DNA of 17,003 nt from an uncultured Bacilli bacterium (GCA_947587115.1 CANPXY010000020.1:1-17003); one strand, 5' to 3'. Counted from the stretch's first letter, positions 1 to 6,610 are shown. The notes: generated by a model from the sequence alone, not told the origin. Program-made: numbers and translations.

Positions 1-99
1 CTGTTACTACAATTTCCTTCTTTATTGGAAAAAATTACTAAAAATATTATAAAAACAATTAAATATCATTTTTTAAATATTGCACAAGAAAACCTCTAG
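1..99 (+). CDS. C-terminal end of an unidentified protein (5' end outside window)
   Basis: Reading frame +1 is open from the first base to a TAG at 97-99 and gives 32 residues rich in Leu, Ile, Lys and Phe, ending IAQENL. The other two forward frames close within about 50 bases. A hairpin overlaps the TAG, as happens at several other genes in this window, which supports a real gene end here. The fragment is too short to name a family. It could also be a chance open frame in AT-rich DNA. Confidence 0.3.
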   Translation: MLLQFPSLLEKITKNIIKTIKYHFLNIAQENL

Positions 100-114
100 A
101 AAAAATCTAGGGGT
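92..114 (+). terminator. Hairpin overlapping the stop codon of the partial gene
   Basis: ACCTCTAGA (92-100) pairs with TCTAGGGGT (106-114) around an AAAAA loop, with one G-T wobble. The stop TAG at 97-99 lies in the left arm. The following TTGTCT is a poor U-tract, so termination may be weak or shared with the next hairpin at 131-156. Confidence 0.4.
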
Positions 115-120
115 TTGTCT

Positions 121-198
121 ACAATCTGATGAGCAAACTCTATATGAGATTTGCTCTTTTTCATGGTATAATATTTGGGAATAAAACAGTAATTTGTA
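121..198 (+). repeat. Intergenic dyad/terminator-promoter element, copy 1
   Basis: The core GAGCAAA (131-137) / TTTGCTC (150-156) forms a hairpin, with an extra CTC/GAG pairing inside, followed by CTTTTT. An extended -10 TGGTATAAT lies at 164-172. The 24 bases 132-155 are identical in copies 2 (1016-1039) and 3 (2446-2469). Homology with copy 3 continues downstream to AACAGTAATTTGTA. It precedes the XRE membrane regulator gene. It can act as a terminator for upstream transcription, as an operator over the -35 region, or both. Confidence 0.8.
164..172 (+). promoter_or_regulatory. Extended -10 promoter for the XRE membrane regulator
   Basis: TGG-TATAAT is a perfect extended -10 box. No good -35 hexamer sits 17 bases upstream; that position is occupied by the dyad of the repeat. 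Transcription would start near 178 and leave a leader of about 100 bases before the ATG at 282. Confidence 0.6.
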
Positions 199-281
199 CG
201 AATAATTATCTACCCTTGATATGTTTCCTGTTAAAATCAACGTTTCCACTATAAAATGTTGGTATGAAAGGAGCAAAAACT

Positions 282-995
282 ATGAATCAAGAAAAAATTG
301 GAAAATTTATTGCAACTTGTAGAAAGGAACAAAAGATTACTCAACAAGAATTAGCGGAAAGATTAGGAGTATCAGATCGTACTATTGGAAATTGGGAAAA
401 TGGTAGAAATATGCCAGACTTATCACTATTTAAACCCTTATGCGACGAATTAGATATTACATTAAATGACTTGATGAGTGGGGAAAAAGTTAAAGAAAAA
501 GAATATCAAGAAAAATTTGAAGAAAATATTGTAAATACGATTGATTATTCTACTAAAAAAATAACTAAGTATAATCAAGTTATTTCCTTAATTTTAATCA
601 TATTTGGATTATTTGTTTCTATATCAGCAATCATGATTTTTCCTAGTGAAAGTAGTTGGGGATCTGTTTATTCAGTGTTTGGTATAATAATATTTATGAT
701 CGGTATTGCAAGAATCCTAAATATAATGAAATGGTATAAACGATTATTTCTTATGATTGCAATTTTTACCTTCTCAATGGGAATATTATTATTTACTGAT
801 TACTTAAATGTCAAATTTAATCATGAAGCCCCAATGTTTAGAATTATTACCAAATACATTGGTAATGTGATTTATTATGATACATTATTTTATGATGTTT
901 ATAGGTGTAATTTTGATACTGATCATGAATATTGGGTAGTAGAGAAGAATAGTAAAAAGACGGATATGGATTTAATAAATTATTGTAAAGAGTAA
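282..995 (+). CDS. XRE-family regulator with C-terminal membrane domain
   Basis: The 237-residue protein begins with a helix-turn-helix of the XRE/Cro-CI type at residues 6-60 (KITQQELAERLGVSDRTIGNWENG, then a PDLSLF stretch). Three probable membrane segments follow, near residues 99-119, 130-148 and 154-175, and a charged tail. This is the known layout of Bacillota membrane-tethered XRE regulators, in which a cytoplasmic DNA-binding head is linked to a membrane sensor. The start at 282 is chosen because AAAGGAG at 267-273 lies 8 bases upstream; an in-frame ATG at 264 lies before that site. The gene stands alone between copies 1 and 2 of the intergenic repeat. The ligand and targets cannot be read from sequence; the repeated dyads are obvious candidate operators (inference). 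Confidence 0.85.
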   Translation: MNQEKIGKFIATCRKEQKITQQELAERLGVSDRTIGNWENGRNMPDLSLFKPLCDELDITLNDLMSGEKVKEKEYQEKFEENIVNTIDYSTKKITKYNQVISLILIIFGLFVSISAIMIFPSESSWGSVYSVFGIIIFMIGIARILNIMKWYKRLFLMIAIFTFSMGILLFTDYLNVKFNHEAPMFRIITKYIGNVIYYDTLFYDVYRCNFDTDHEYWVVEKNSKKTDMDLINYCKE

Positions 996-1003
996 AGAAA
1001 ATT

Positions 1004-1066
1004 ACAGTTTATATGAGCAAACTCTATATGAGATTTGCTTTTTTATGCTATAATTTTTGGTAATAA
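1004..1066 (+). repeat. Intergenic dyad/terminator-promoter element, copy 2
   Basis: The same 24-base core as copy 1 (1016-1039) is followed by six T residues at 1039-1044 and an extended -10 TGCTATAAT (1046-1054). It starts 9 bases after the stop codon of the XRE gene and leads to the ECF sigma gene. The upstream flank ACAGTTTATATG resembles copy 3 (ACAATTTATATA). Downstream similarity ends sooner than between copies 1 and 3. Confidence 0.8.
1046..1054 (+). promoter_or_regulatory. Extended -10 promoter for the ECF sigma/anti-sigma operon
   Basis: TGC-TATAAT is a perfect extended -10 box directly after the repeat hairpin. The leader to the ATG at 1174 would be about 110 bases and very A/T-rich. 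It includes TTAAAAATTTTAA near 1090, which is self-complementary but weak. Confidence 0.55.
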
Positions 1067-1173
1067 TGTGGTAAATGGATATAAAAAAGTTAAAAATTTT
1101 AAAAAAATGAAACTTTTTCATTTTTGATTTAGTTATTATAGTGAAAAGGCTTTTCAAAGAAAGGAGATTTATT

Positions 1174-1644
1174 ATGAATGATGAATACACAAGAATATTT
1201 AATCTCTTTAAAAATGATGTTTATCGTTTAGCGTTTAGTTACACTAAAAACTATTTTGAAACTGATGATATAGTACAATCTGTATTTATCAAATTATATA
1301 AAAATTTTGATAAATTTGAAGATGATATATGTATTAAAAAATGGTTAACAAGAGTAACTATAAATGAATGTAAAACTTTATTTTTATCTGCGTGGAAAAG
1401 AAAAATATTTCCTATAATTAATAAAGAAGAAAATGTTGTGATAGATAAGCAAAAAGATTCAAACCTTATAGATTCGTTGTTTCAACTGCCAAAAAAGTAT
1501 CGTATTGTTCTATTTTTATTCTATTATGAAGATTATAAAATAAAGGAAATTGCAGAAATATTAAATGTTAAAGAGGCAACAATAAAAACAAGATTATCTC
1601 GTGGTAGATCTCTACTTAAAGATGTGCTTAAAGGAGGCATATAA
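1174..1644 (+). CDS. ECF-type RNA polymerase sigma factor
   Basis: The 156-residue protein has the two-domain layout of extracytoplasmic-function sigma factors. Region 2 spans about residues 5-70 (YRLAFSYTKNYFETDDIVQS, FIKLYKNFDKF, KKWLTRVTINECK). Region 4 spans about 100-152 (LPKKYRIVLFLFYYEDYKIK, EIAEILNVKEATIKTRLSRG). Region 3 is absent, as expected for the class. The start at 1174 follows AAAGGAG (1160-1166) by 7 bases; an upstream in-frame GTG at 1141 has no ribosome binding site. Its stop is one base before the ATG of the membrane protein that follows, the usual arrangement for an ECF factor and its cognate anti-sigma factor, so it is probably held inactive at the membrane until a signal arrives. 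The signal is unknown. Confidence 0.9.
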   Translation: MNDEYTRIFNLFKNDVYRLAFSYTKNYFETDDIVQSVFIKLYKNFDKFEDDICIKKWLTRVTINECKTLFLSAWKRKIFPIINKEENVVIDKQKDSNLIDSLFQLPKKYRIVLFLFYYEDYKIKEIAEILNVKEATIKTRLSRGRSLLKDVLKGGI

Positions 1645-1645
1645 A

Positions 1646-2401
1646 ATGAATAAGAAATTTAAAGATGAATTTGCAAACATCTGTGTTTCTAATGAATTAG
1701 AAAGGAAAATTTTTGATATGACAATTAATAAGGAATCAAAGAAAAAAAGATTCAACAAATTAGCATATATAGGTTTAAGTACAATTATGGTATTTACTGT
1801 ATCTTTAACAGTAGTATATGCAAAAGAAATAAAAGAATTTTTTCAAAATATGTGGTCATCTAATATAGAATTTAAAAATGGTGAAAAAGAAACAATAATT
1901 GATAATGGTAGTTTCAAAAAAATACCGACTACTGCTAAAAAAGTAAAAAATGATAATAGATCTGAAATGACTGAAAGCGAAATTGAGGATATGCTAGGTT
2001 TTAAAATTCTTGGCTATGATAATGCAACAAGTAAAAAAATGTATTATAACACAGAATTAAATAGTAATGGAACAATAGGAAGAATTGATATTTGGTATCC
2101 AAAATTTATTTATGAAAGTGAAGAAAAATTTATATCAGTATCAATTTCTATGTTAAATGAGAATGCTGATAGTGGTTTCGTTTCTGCTTTTCAAGAAGGT
2201 TTAGACGCAACAGGTGGAAAAGAATTAGATAATACCTATATTTCTGATAATTTGGGTGTTAAAGTTATTATGTATTCTAATGATTGGAGTGATGAAAGAA
2301 TAACTGCAATATTCTGTTATGATAATGTTTTATATGAAATGATTGGAAAAAATTCAACAGAACAAGAAATGAAGAACATAATAGAAAACTTACACTTATA
2401 A
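1646..2401 (+). CDS. Membrane anti-sigma factor-like protein (DUF4367-like)
   Basis: The 251-residue protein has a short basic cytoplasmic N-terminus (residues 1-38), one membrane segment at about 39-59, and a large extracytoplasmic domain. The later part of that domain (about 125-250) reads like the DUF4367 family found on Bacillota anti-sigma factors: a segment beginning TESEIEDMLGFKILGY, then a strand-rich region, and an end with MIGKNSTEQEMKNIIENL. The start at 1646 has AAAGGAGG at 1630-1637, inside the end of the sigma gene, showing translational coupling. The short N-terminus lacks the HxxxCxxC zinc motif of classical ZAS anti-sigma factors. Role inferred: bind the adjacent sigma factor and release it on envelope stress. 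The family assignment is from memory of the pattern, not from a search. Confidence 0.75.
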   Translation: MNKKFKDEFANICVSNELERKIFDMTINKESKKKRFNKLAYIGLSTIMVFTVSLTVVYAKEIKEFFQNMWSSNIEFKNGEKETIIDNGSFKKIPTTAKKVKNDNRSEMTESEIEDMLGFKILGYDNATSKKMYYNTELNSNGTIGRIDIWYPKFIYESEEKFISVSISMLNENADSGFVSAFQEGLDATGGKELDNTYISDNLGVKVIMYSNDWSDERITAIFCYDNVLYEMIGKNSTEQEMKNIIENLHL

Positions 2402-2433
2402 TTCTCTAAAAATGGATATATATTAAAAAACTT

Positions 2434-2511
2434 ACAATTTATATAAGCAAACTCTATATGAGATTTGCTTTTTCATGGTATAATGTTTAGTAAGAAAAAC
2501 AGTAATTTGTA
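2434..2511 (+). repeat. Intergenic dyad/terminator-promoter element, copy 3
   Basis: The same 24-base core lies at 2446-2469, followed by TTTTT, then the extended -10 TGGTATAAT (2476-2484) and the downstream block AACAGTAATTTGTA shared with copy 1. It starts 33 bases after the stop of the anti-sigma gene and leads to the tRNA-deacylase gene. Confidence 0.8.
2476..2484 (+). promoter_or_regulatory. Extended -10 promoter for the ProX/YbaK-like gene
   Basis: TGG-TATAAT follows the hairpin and T-run of repeat copy 3. Transcription would begin near 2490, giving a leader of about 50 bases. Confidence 0.6.
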
Positions 2512-2540
2512 TTTGAAAGTGACTTGAAAGGATTATGGTT

Positions 2541-3032
2541 ATGAATAAGCAAGAGATATATGATTTTATAAAAAGTAAAAATATATGGTATGAAATTACA
2601 GAACATAAAGCAGTTTATAATATGCAAGAACTAAGTGAGATCGATTTACCATATAAAGAAGCCGATGGGAAAAATCTCTTTGTCAGAGACGATAAAAAAA
2701 GAAATTATTATTTAATAACACTTAAAGGAAACAAAAAATTAGATTTAAAATCTTTTAGTGATAATTTTCATCTTCGTCGCTTAAGTTTTGCAAGTGAAAA
2801 CGACTTAATGGATATTCTAAATCTAAAACCAGGATCTGTAACACCATTAGGCTTATTAAATGATAAAGATTTAAAAGTAATCTTCTATTTGGATAAAGAA
2901 TTTTTAAATGACGAAGGTATTATTGGTATTCATCCGAATGATAATACAGCAACCCTTTGGTTAAAAGTTCCAGACTTAATCAACATTATTAAAGAGCATG
3001 GAAATCAAGCAAATATAGTAAAAATAGACTAA
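2541..3032 (+). CDS. Prolyl-tRNA editing-type deacylase (YbaK/ProX family)
   Basis: The 163-residue protein fits the free-standing aminoacyl-tRNA deacylases related to the editing domain of prolyl-tRNA synthetase (ProX/PrdX, YbaK superfamily), which hydrolyse mischarged tRNA, typically Ala-tRNA(Pro). Visible family marks are HKAVYNMQEL near the N-terminus, GKNLFVRD with the candidate catalytic Lys at residue 44, GSVTPLGLLND, and HPNDNTATLWL near the C-terminus. ATG codons occur at 2535 and 2541; the second is preferred because AAAGGA at 2527-2532 is then 8 bases away. It is the first gene of a two-gene unit with a small membrane protein. Which mischarged tRNA it clears cannot be decided from sequence. 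Confidence 0.85.
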   Translation: MNKQEIYDFIKSKNIWYEITEHKAVYNMQELSEIDLPYKEADGKNLFVRDDKKRNYYLITLKGNKKLDLKSFSDNFHLRRLSFASENDLMDILNLKPGSVTPLGLLNDKDLKVIFYLDKEFLNDEGIIGIHPNDNTATLWLKVPDLINIIKEHGNQANIVKID

Positions 3033-3054
3033 AAAAAGATAGGAGGTAAAATGG

Positions 3055-3273
3055 ATGAAAAAAGAAAACATTTATAAATTTTTATATGCAGTATCATTAT
3101 TTTTAATAATTGTATTTTTGATTAGAGTAGGAATAGACTATTTTAATTATGATGCTTTTAATAATTCAGCCCCATTTTATGCTTTTGTTTTGGAAAGAGT
3201 AGTAGAATTTGTTTTACCGAGTGTTATAGTGTTTATAGTAGGAATATTCTGGAAAAGAAAATATCAAAAGTAA
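3055..3273 (+). CDS. Small two-segment membrane protein
   Basis: The 72-residue protein has two hydrophobic segments, about residues 9-27 and 45-65, ending in a basic tail (KRKYQK). An AGGAGG at 3041-3046 is 8 bases before the ATG at 3055; an ATG at 3051 in another frame gives only an 8-codon peptide. It follows the deacylase gene by 22 bases and probably shares its transcript. No family is recognised. A role together with the deacylase is not evident, and it may simply be a hitchhiking membrane protein. Confidence 0.65.
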   Translation: MKKENIYKFLYAVSLFLIIVFLIRVGIDYFNYDAFNNSAPFYAFVLERVVEFVLPSVIVFIVGIFWKRKYQK

Positions 3274-3310
3274 TATAAATTTTTAAAGTGTTGATCAACA
3301 TAAAATAAAT

Positions 3311-3350
3311 AAGCATACATTTTCTATATAAAAAGAGAATGTATGCTTTT
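3311..3350. terminator. Bidirectional terminator between convergent genes
   Basis: A 15-base arm at 3311-3325 (AAGCATACATTTTCT) pairs with 3334-3348 with one wobble. T residues run to 3350 on the plus strand, and A-rich DNA lies before the left arm for the minus strand. It serves the small membrane protein gene (+) and the XRE gene ending at 3353 (-). Confidence 0.8.
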
Positions 3351-3352
3351 AT

Positions 3353-3640
3353 CTATTGTAACAAATTTCCGTTTTCATCACGTTTTTCAAAAAGTTTGCT
3401 TATGTCGATTTCTAATACCTGTGCAATTCGATAAAGAATAGCAAGACTAAAAGATTGTTGTACTTTGGCTGATTCAATATTGCTGATCAAACTATGGCTT
3501 ACGTCACACAGTTCAGCAAGTTTTTCTTGCGTCAGTTTGCCGTATTTACTATATTGACTGTTGTTATGCAAACGATAGTATTTAATATTTTTGCTTACTA
3601 ATTCATAGATATAGCGATCATCAACAGGGCTAAATTTCAT
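3353..3640 (-). CDS. Small XRE-family DNA-binding regulator
   Basis: The 95-residue protein is essentially one XRE helix-turn-helix domain at residues 30-88: LTQEKLAELCDVSHSLISNI followed by LYRIAQVLEIDISKLF. The first 30 residues form a Tyr/Asn-rich arm. AGGTGATG on the minus strand (3655-3648) precedes the ATG at 3640 by 7 bases. It is transcribed away from the InlB-repeat surface protein gene. The 200-base region between them holds a 14-base palindrome and an inverted TTTTGACA pair, so autoregulation and control of the surface protein are likely (inference). It lacks the membrane part of the XRE protein at 282-995 and is not a duplicate of it. Confidence 0.85.
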   Translation of the reverse strand: MKFSPVDDRYIYELVSKNIKYYRLHNNSQYSKYGKLTQEKLAELCDVSHSLISNIESAKVQQSFSLAILYRIAQVLEIDISKLFEKRDENGNLLQ

Positions 3641-3662
3641 ATGAAAACATCACCTATATATA

Positions 3663-3731
3663 TTTTGACATTTATTGTAGATTGTATGTATATACATATA
3701 GTAGATAAAAATTATATAAATAGTGTCAAAA
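3663..3731. promoter_or_regulatory. Divergent control region with palindrome and inverted TTTTGACA arms
   Basis: TTTTGACA at 3663-3670 is mirrored by TGTCAAAA at 3724-3731. Between them lies a perfect 14-base palindrome, TATGTATATACATA (3685-3698). TTGACA at 3665-3670 followed by 18 bases and TATATA gives a possible rightward promoter. On the minus strand TATAAT (3716-3711) could serve the XRE gene. The palindrome is the best operator candidate for the XRE protein. Confidence 0.5.
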
Positions 3732-3743
3732 AATGTAGTTTTA

Positions 3744-3752
3744 TGTTATAAT
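3744..3752 (+). promoter_or_regulatory. Extended -10 promoter of the InlB-repeat protein gene
   Basis: TGT-TATAAT forms a perfect extended -10. TGTCAA (3724-3729) sits 17 bases upstream as a weak -35. Transcription would start around 3757-3760, right at a leader hairpin. Confidence 0.6.
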
Positions 3753-3759
3753 GCCTATA

Positions 3760-3810
3760 GAGGTATTTTATTTTTAACCATTTGTGGCTTGTGGGTAGAA
3801 TAAAATTCTC
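3760..3810 (+). other. 5' leader hairpin of the InlB-repeat protein mRNA
   Basis: ATTTTATT (3765-3772) pairs with AATAAAAT (3799-3806). Inside, AACCA (3776-3780) pairs with TGGGT (3792-3796) apart from one mismatch. The hairpin lies at the predicted first bases of the transcript, about 20 bases before the AAAGGAG. It may stabilise the 5' end or be regulatory. No known riboswitch class was recognised. Confidence 0.4.
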
Positions 3811-3841
3811 AAAAATTATTTAATAAAAAGGAGTGAAAAGA

Positions 3842-5344
3842 ATGAAGAAAAAATTACTGATTATTATAGGTGCTCTAGTGATCTTAATAGGAGTGATTGT
3901 TGGAGTGATACTTTATAATAATTCTAAAGAATATCAAATTACGTTTGACACCAAGGGTGGATCAACTGTTCAATCACAGTTGGTAAAAAAAGGGGAGCGA
4001 GCTCATAAACCACTGGATCCAACCAAAGATGGATACCTGTTTGTTGAGTGGACGTATCTAGATAAAACATATGATTTTACTAGTGAAGTGACCCAAGATT
4101 TGGTACTAGAAGCCAAGTGGTCGAAGCAAAAGAAAGATGTGGTAACGTTTACGATCAAGTTTGATAGTGATGGCGGCACTACAATCTCAAATCAAATTAT
4201 CGAAAAAGGGAATAAAGTAACTAAACCAACGGATCCAACAAAAGATGGATATATTTTTAAAGGTTGGGTTTTAAAGAACGAAAGCTATAATTTTGATGCT
4301 ACAGTTGAAAGCAATTTAGAACTGAAAGCCACATGGGAAAAAGTACCAGAAAGTAATACTGCTTCTAAACCAAATAACAACAATAATAATACTTCTAACA
4401 ATAAGCAACCATCTAAACCTCAAGATAGTGAAGTAAAATTATCAGTGCCAACGATCACCATGGGAGGCCACGGTGGAAGTGTTGACGGAAGTAGTGGAAT
4501 GGAAATAAAAATAGATTCATTAACTGGAATCACAGGAATAGAAGTCTATAAATCAACAACAGAAAGTGGATCCTATACTTTATTAAAAACAGTAACAAAA
4601 GATAATTGGAATAGTGAAACAGCCAACGTTACTGCTCAAAAAGGAGAACACCTATATTTCAAAGTGAGAACCTATGTAACAAATAGTGCCGGAACATTCT
4701 ATAGTGGCTATTCTAATATTTTAGAAATAGATAACACTTTAAAGACCCCAACGATTACAAAAGGCGGACAAGGTGGAAGTTATGATGGAAGTAGTGGAAT
4801 GGAAATAAGCATAGATTCATTAAATGAAATCACTGGAGTAGAAATTTACTATGCTACATCAGAAAATGGAAATTATACTTTACTTAAGACAGTTAAAACA
4901 GAAAAATGGAATCAGACTACTGCGAACGTTGATGCTCAAAAAGGGGAACATCTATATTTTAAAGTGAGAACCTACGTAACAAATAGTGCTGGAACGTTCT
5001 ACAGTGGCTATTCTAATATTTTAGAGTTAGATAATACTATAAAGGCACCAACGATTACAAGAGGAGGTCACGGTGGAAGCGATGACGGAAGTAGTGGAAT
5101 GGAAATCAAAATAGATTCATTAACTGGAATCACAGGAATAGAAATCTACTATGCTACATCCGAAAATGGAAATTATACTTTGCTTAAGACAGTAAAAGCG
5201 GAAGAGTGGAATCCGACTACTGCGAACGTTACTGCTCAAAAAGGGGAACACTTATATTTTAAAGTTAGAATTTATGCAACAAATAGTGCCGGAACATTCT
5301 ATAGTGGTTATTCTAATATCTTAGAGATCGATAATACGAACTAG
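3842..5344 (+). CDS. Surface protein with two InlB B-repeats and three 100-residue repeats
   Basis: The 500-residue protein has an N-terminal membrane anchor or signal segment (about residues 5-25), then two InlB B-type (Listeria-Bacteroides, Flg_new) repeats at about 31-93 and 103-165 (ITFDTKGGSTVQSQLVKKGE and PTDPTKDGYIFKGW). An Asn/Ser/Pro linker (about 170-197) follows, then three repeats starting near 203, 303 and 403 that look like beta-sandwich (Fn3-like) modules, each containing SSGMEI and NSAGTFYSGYSNILE. No LPXTG or second membrane segment is seen at the C-terminus, so it is probably held by the N-terminal segment with repeats displayed outside. The ATG at 3842 is 8 bases after AAAGGAG; a GTG at 3833 overlaps that site. 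It lies divergent from an XRE regulator. Adhesion or wall binding is inference. Confidence 0.85.
   Translation: MKKKLLIIIGALVILIGVIVGVILYNNSKEYQITFDTKGGSTVQSQLVKKGERAHKPLDPTKDGYLFVEWTYLDKTYDFTSEVTQDLVLEAKWSKQKKDVVTFTIKFDSDGGTTISNQIIEKGNKVTKPTDPTKDGYIFKGWVLKNESYNFDATVESNLELKATWEKVPESNTASKPNNNNNNTSNNKQPSKPQDSEVKLSVPTITMGGHGGSVDGSSGMEIKIDSLTGITGIEVYKSTTESGSYTLLKTVTKDNWNSETANVTAQKGEHLYFKVRTYVTNSAGTFYSGYSNILEIDNTLKTPTITKGGQGGSYDGSSGMEISIDSLNEITGVEIYYATSENGNYTLLKTVKTEKWNQTTANVDAQKGEHLYFKVRTYVTNSAGTFYSGYSNILELDNTIKAPTITRGGHGGSDDGSSGMEIKIDSLTGITGIEIYYATSENGNYTLLKTVKAEEWNPTTANVTAQKGEHLYFKVRIYATNSAGTFYSGYSNILEIDNTN
4448..5344 (+). repeat. Three tandem 300-bp coding repeats
   Basis: Units begin at 4448, 4748 and 5048, exactly 300 bases apart, each with CCAACGAT at the start and the AGTGGAATGGAAAT block. 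Unit 3 matches unit 1 over a 36-base identical stretch (4508-4543 and 5108-5143) and then matches unit 2 in the following stretch, so it looks like a mosaic of the two. This is typical of recombination among repeats. Confidence 0.9.
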
Positions 5345-5385
5345 AAAATATGATTGTGCTACAATAGATGATTGACTGATAATAA

Positions 5386-5413
5386 AAAAGAAGATTCACG
5401 AATATCTTCTTTT
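5386..5413. terminator. Bidirectional terminator between surface protein and transporter genes
   Basis: AAAAGAAGAT (5386-5395) pairs with ATCTTCTTTT (5404-5413) around an 8-base loop. T-rich tails lie on both strands. The two neighbouring genes converge here. Confidence 0.8.
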
Positions 5414-5454
5414 CTTGTTATATAAATGACTTATAATAATTGTTTTATACGATA

Positions 5455-6558
5455 TCAAAAGATTGTCGAAATTAATAATACAGTTAAGAACAAAGTATTG
5501 ATGAGCGTAAATAAAAGCAAATAATGCCAGAATTTTTTTGGTTGATGTTTTAAGAACTCTTTTAAAGTAATTAAACTGGCTAATGAAGATATAATCAAAC
5601 CTAACGATCCGATATTAACAGCAATCAATAGTTGTTCGTAATTATTAGTAAACTTAGACAAAAAGATCGCGGTTGGTACATTACTTATAAATTGGCAAGA
5701 TAATATTCCGGCCAATAAGGTGTGATTGATTACAATAGTTGAAATAAAGTTCTTCAAGATCGGTATTCTGGCCATATTTCCAGAAAAAATAAAGAATACA
5801 CAAAAGGTCAGTATTAAAGCATAATCAACTTGTTTAAATCGCTCTTTATCAAACATCAGAATACTAAGAACAACAATAATAAAAGTAATTGAATAAGGAA
5901 TAATTCTAAATATCGTTAATATGACTAACATAAATAAGAAAGCATAACCATATAGATCGTCCTTTTTTACAGGTTTAATCTGTTTATCTGCTATTTCCAA
6001 AGGCTCATTTTTGACAAATAAAACGCAGATAAACAACAATATAGCAACAATAATAGATTGTTTAATAAGAATACTAAAAAATTTAACCGTTTCGATATTA
6101 AAATAAGAATATAAGTATAAGTTTTGAGGATTACCATAAGGAGTGATCATTCCACCCATATTAGCTGCTATCGTTTGCAATATAAAAGTAAAGGCCAAAT
6201 ACTTATCGTTTTTCGTACTATGTAACACGATATAAGAAAGTGGCAAAAACGTAATTAATGACATATCGTTTGCTACAATCATATCTAAGAAAAATGTACC
6301 AAATACTAAGATCATTATGACCGCTCTTCTAGTATGAAACAAACGAATCATCTTTCTAGATATCGTTTCAAAGATATTGGTGTTTTTTAATCCTGCTACT
6401 ACAACTAACATGCAGAACAAACAAATCAATGTATTGTAATCAAAATAACCTAAATATTCCTTATCAATGGGTACAAAAAAGCAAGTTATGATTGTTAGTA
6501 TAATAGCAACACATAAAACAGTTTCATTTTTTATAAAATTCGTAATTTTCTTTATCAT
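5455..6558 (-). CDS. SLC13/ArsB-like anion permease
   Basis: The 367-residue protein is almost wholly hydrophobic, with about ten membrane segments, and fits the ion-transporter superfamily (SLC13/DASS, ArsB, CitMHS). Family-like marks are VANDMSLITFLPL (residues ~95-107), ANMGGMITPYGNPQNLYL (~132-149), which corresponds to the re-entrant loop motif of the family, and the second-half counterpart SNVPTAIFLSKF (~288-299). It is somewhat shorter than the common 400-430 residues, but both halves are present. AGGTGAGAGT precedes the ATG on the minus strand. It has its own promoter and stands alone. Substrate (dicarboxylate, arsenite, sulfate or other) cannot be assigned; no arsR or arsC lies nearby. 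Confidence 0.8.
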   Translation of the reverse strand: MIKKITNFIKNETVLCVAIILTIITCFFVPIDKEYLGYFDYNTLICLFCMLVVVAGLKNTNIFETISRKMIRLFHTRRAVIMILVFGTFFLDMIVANDMSLITFLPLSYIVLHSTKNDKYLAFTFILQTIAANMGGMITPYGNPQNLYLYSYFNIETVKFFSILIKQSIIVAILLFICVLFVKNEPLEIADKQIKPVKKDDLYGYAFLFMLVILTIFRIIPYSITFIIVVLSILMFDKERFKQVDYALILTFCVFFIFSGNMARIPILKNFISTIVINHTLLAGILSCQFISNVPTAIFLSKFTNNYEQLLIAVNIGSLGLIISSLASLITLKEFLKHQPKKFWHYLLLFTLINTLFLTVLLISTIF

Positions 6559-6581
6559 ACTCTCACCTATTTTACTACTAA

Positions 6582-6610
6582 ATTATACTATAGTTAATTC
6601 GATTTGTCAT
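6582..6610 (-). promoter_or_regulatory. Promoter of the anion permease gene
   Basis: On the minus strand ATGACA (6610-6605) and TATAAT (6587-6582) are separated by exactly 17 bases, a good housekeeping-type promoter. The ribosome binding site (6568-6561) and ATG follow closely. Confidence 0.7.

Noticed and set aside
73..276. Minus-strand open frame across repeat copy 1 (and a similar one at 1002-1190 across copy 2)
   Set aside because: Both encode the antisense of the repeat (shared KKQISYRVCS-type end), have no ribosome binding site and cover the promoters. They are shadows of the repeated DNA.
121..2511. CRISPR array
   Set aside because: The three repeats are about 900-1,400 bases apart with genes between them, not regular short spacers, and no cas gene is present.
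3752..3841. Known riboswitch or T-box in the surface-protein leader
   Set aside because: Only a simple hairpin is present. No T-box sequence or conserved riboswitch core was recognised.
5250..5344. LPXTG sorting signal in the repeat surface protein
   Set aside because: The C-terminus ends in NILEIDNTN with no LPXTG, hydrophobic segment or basic tail.
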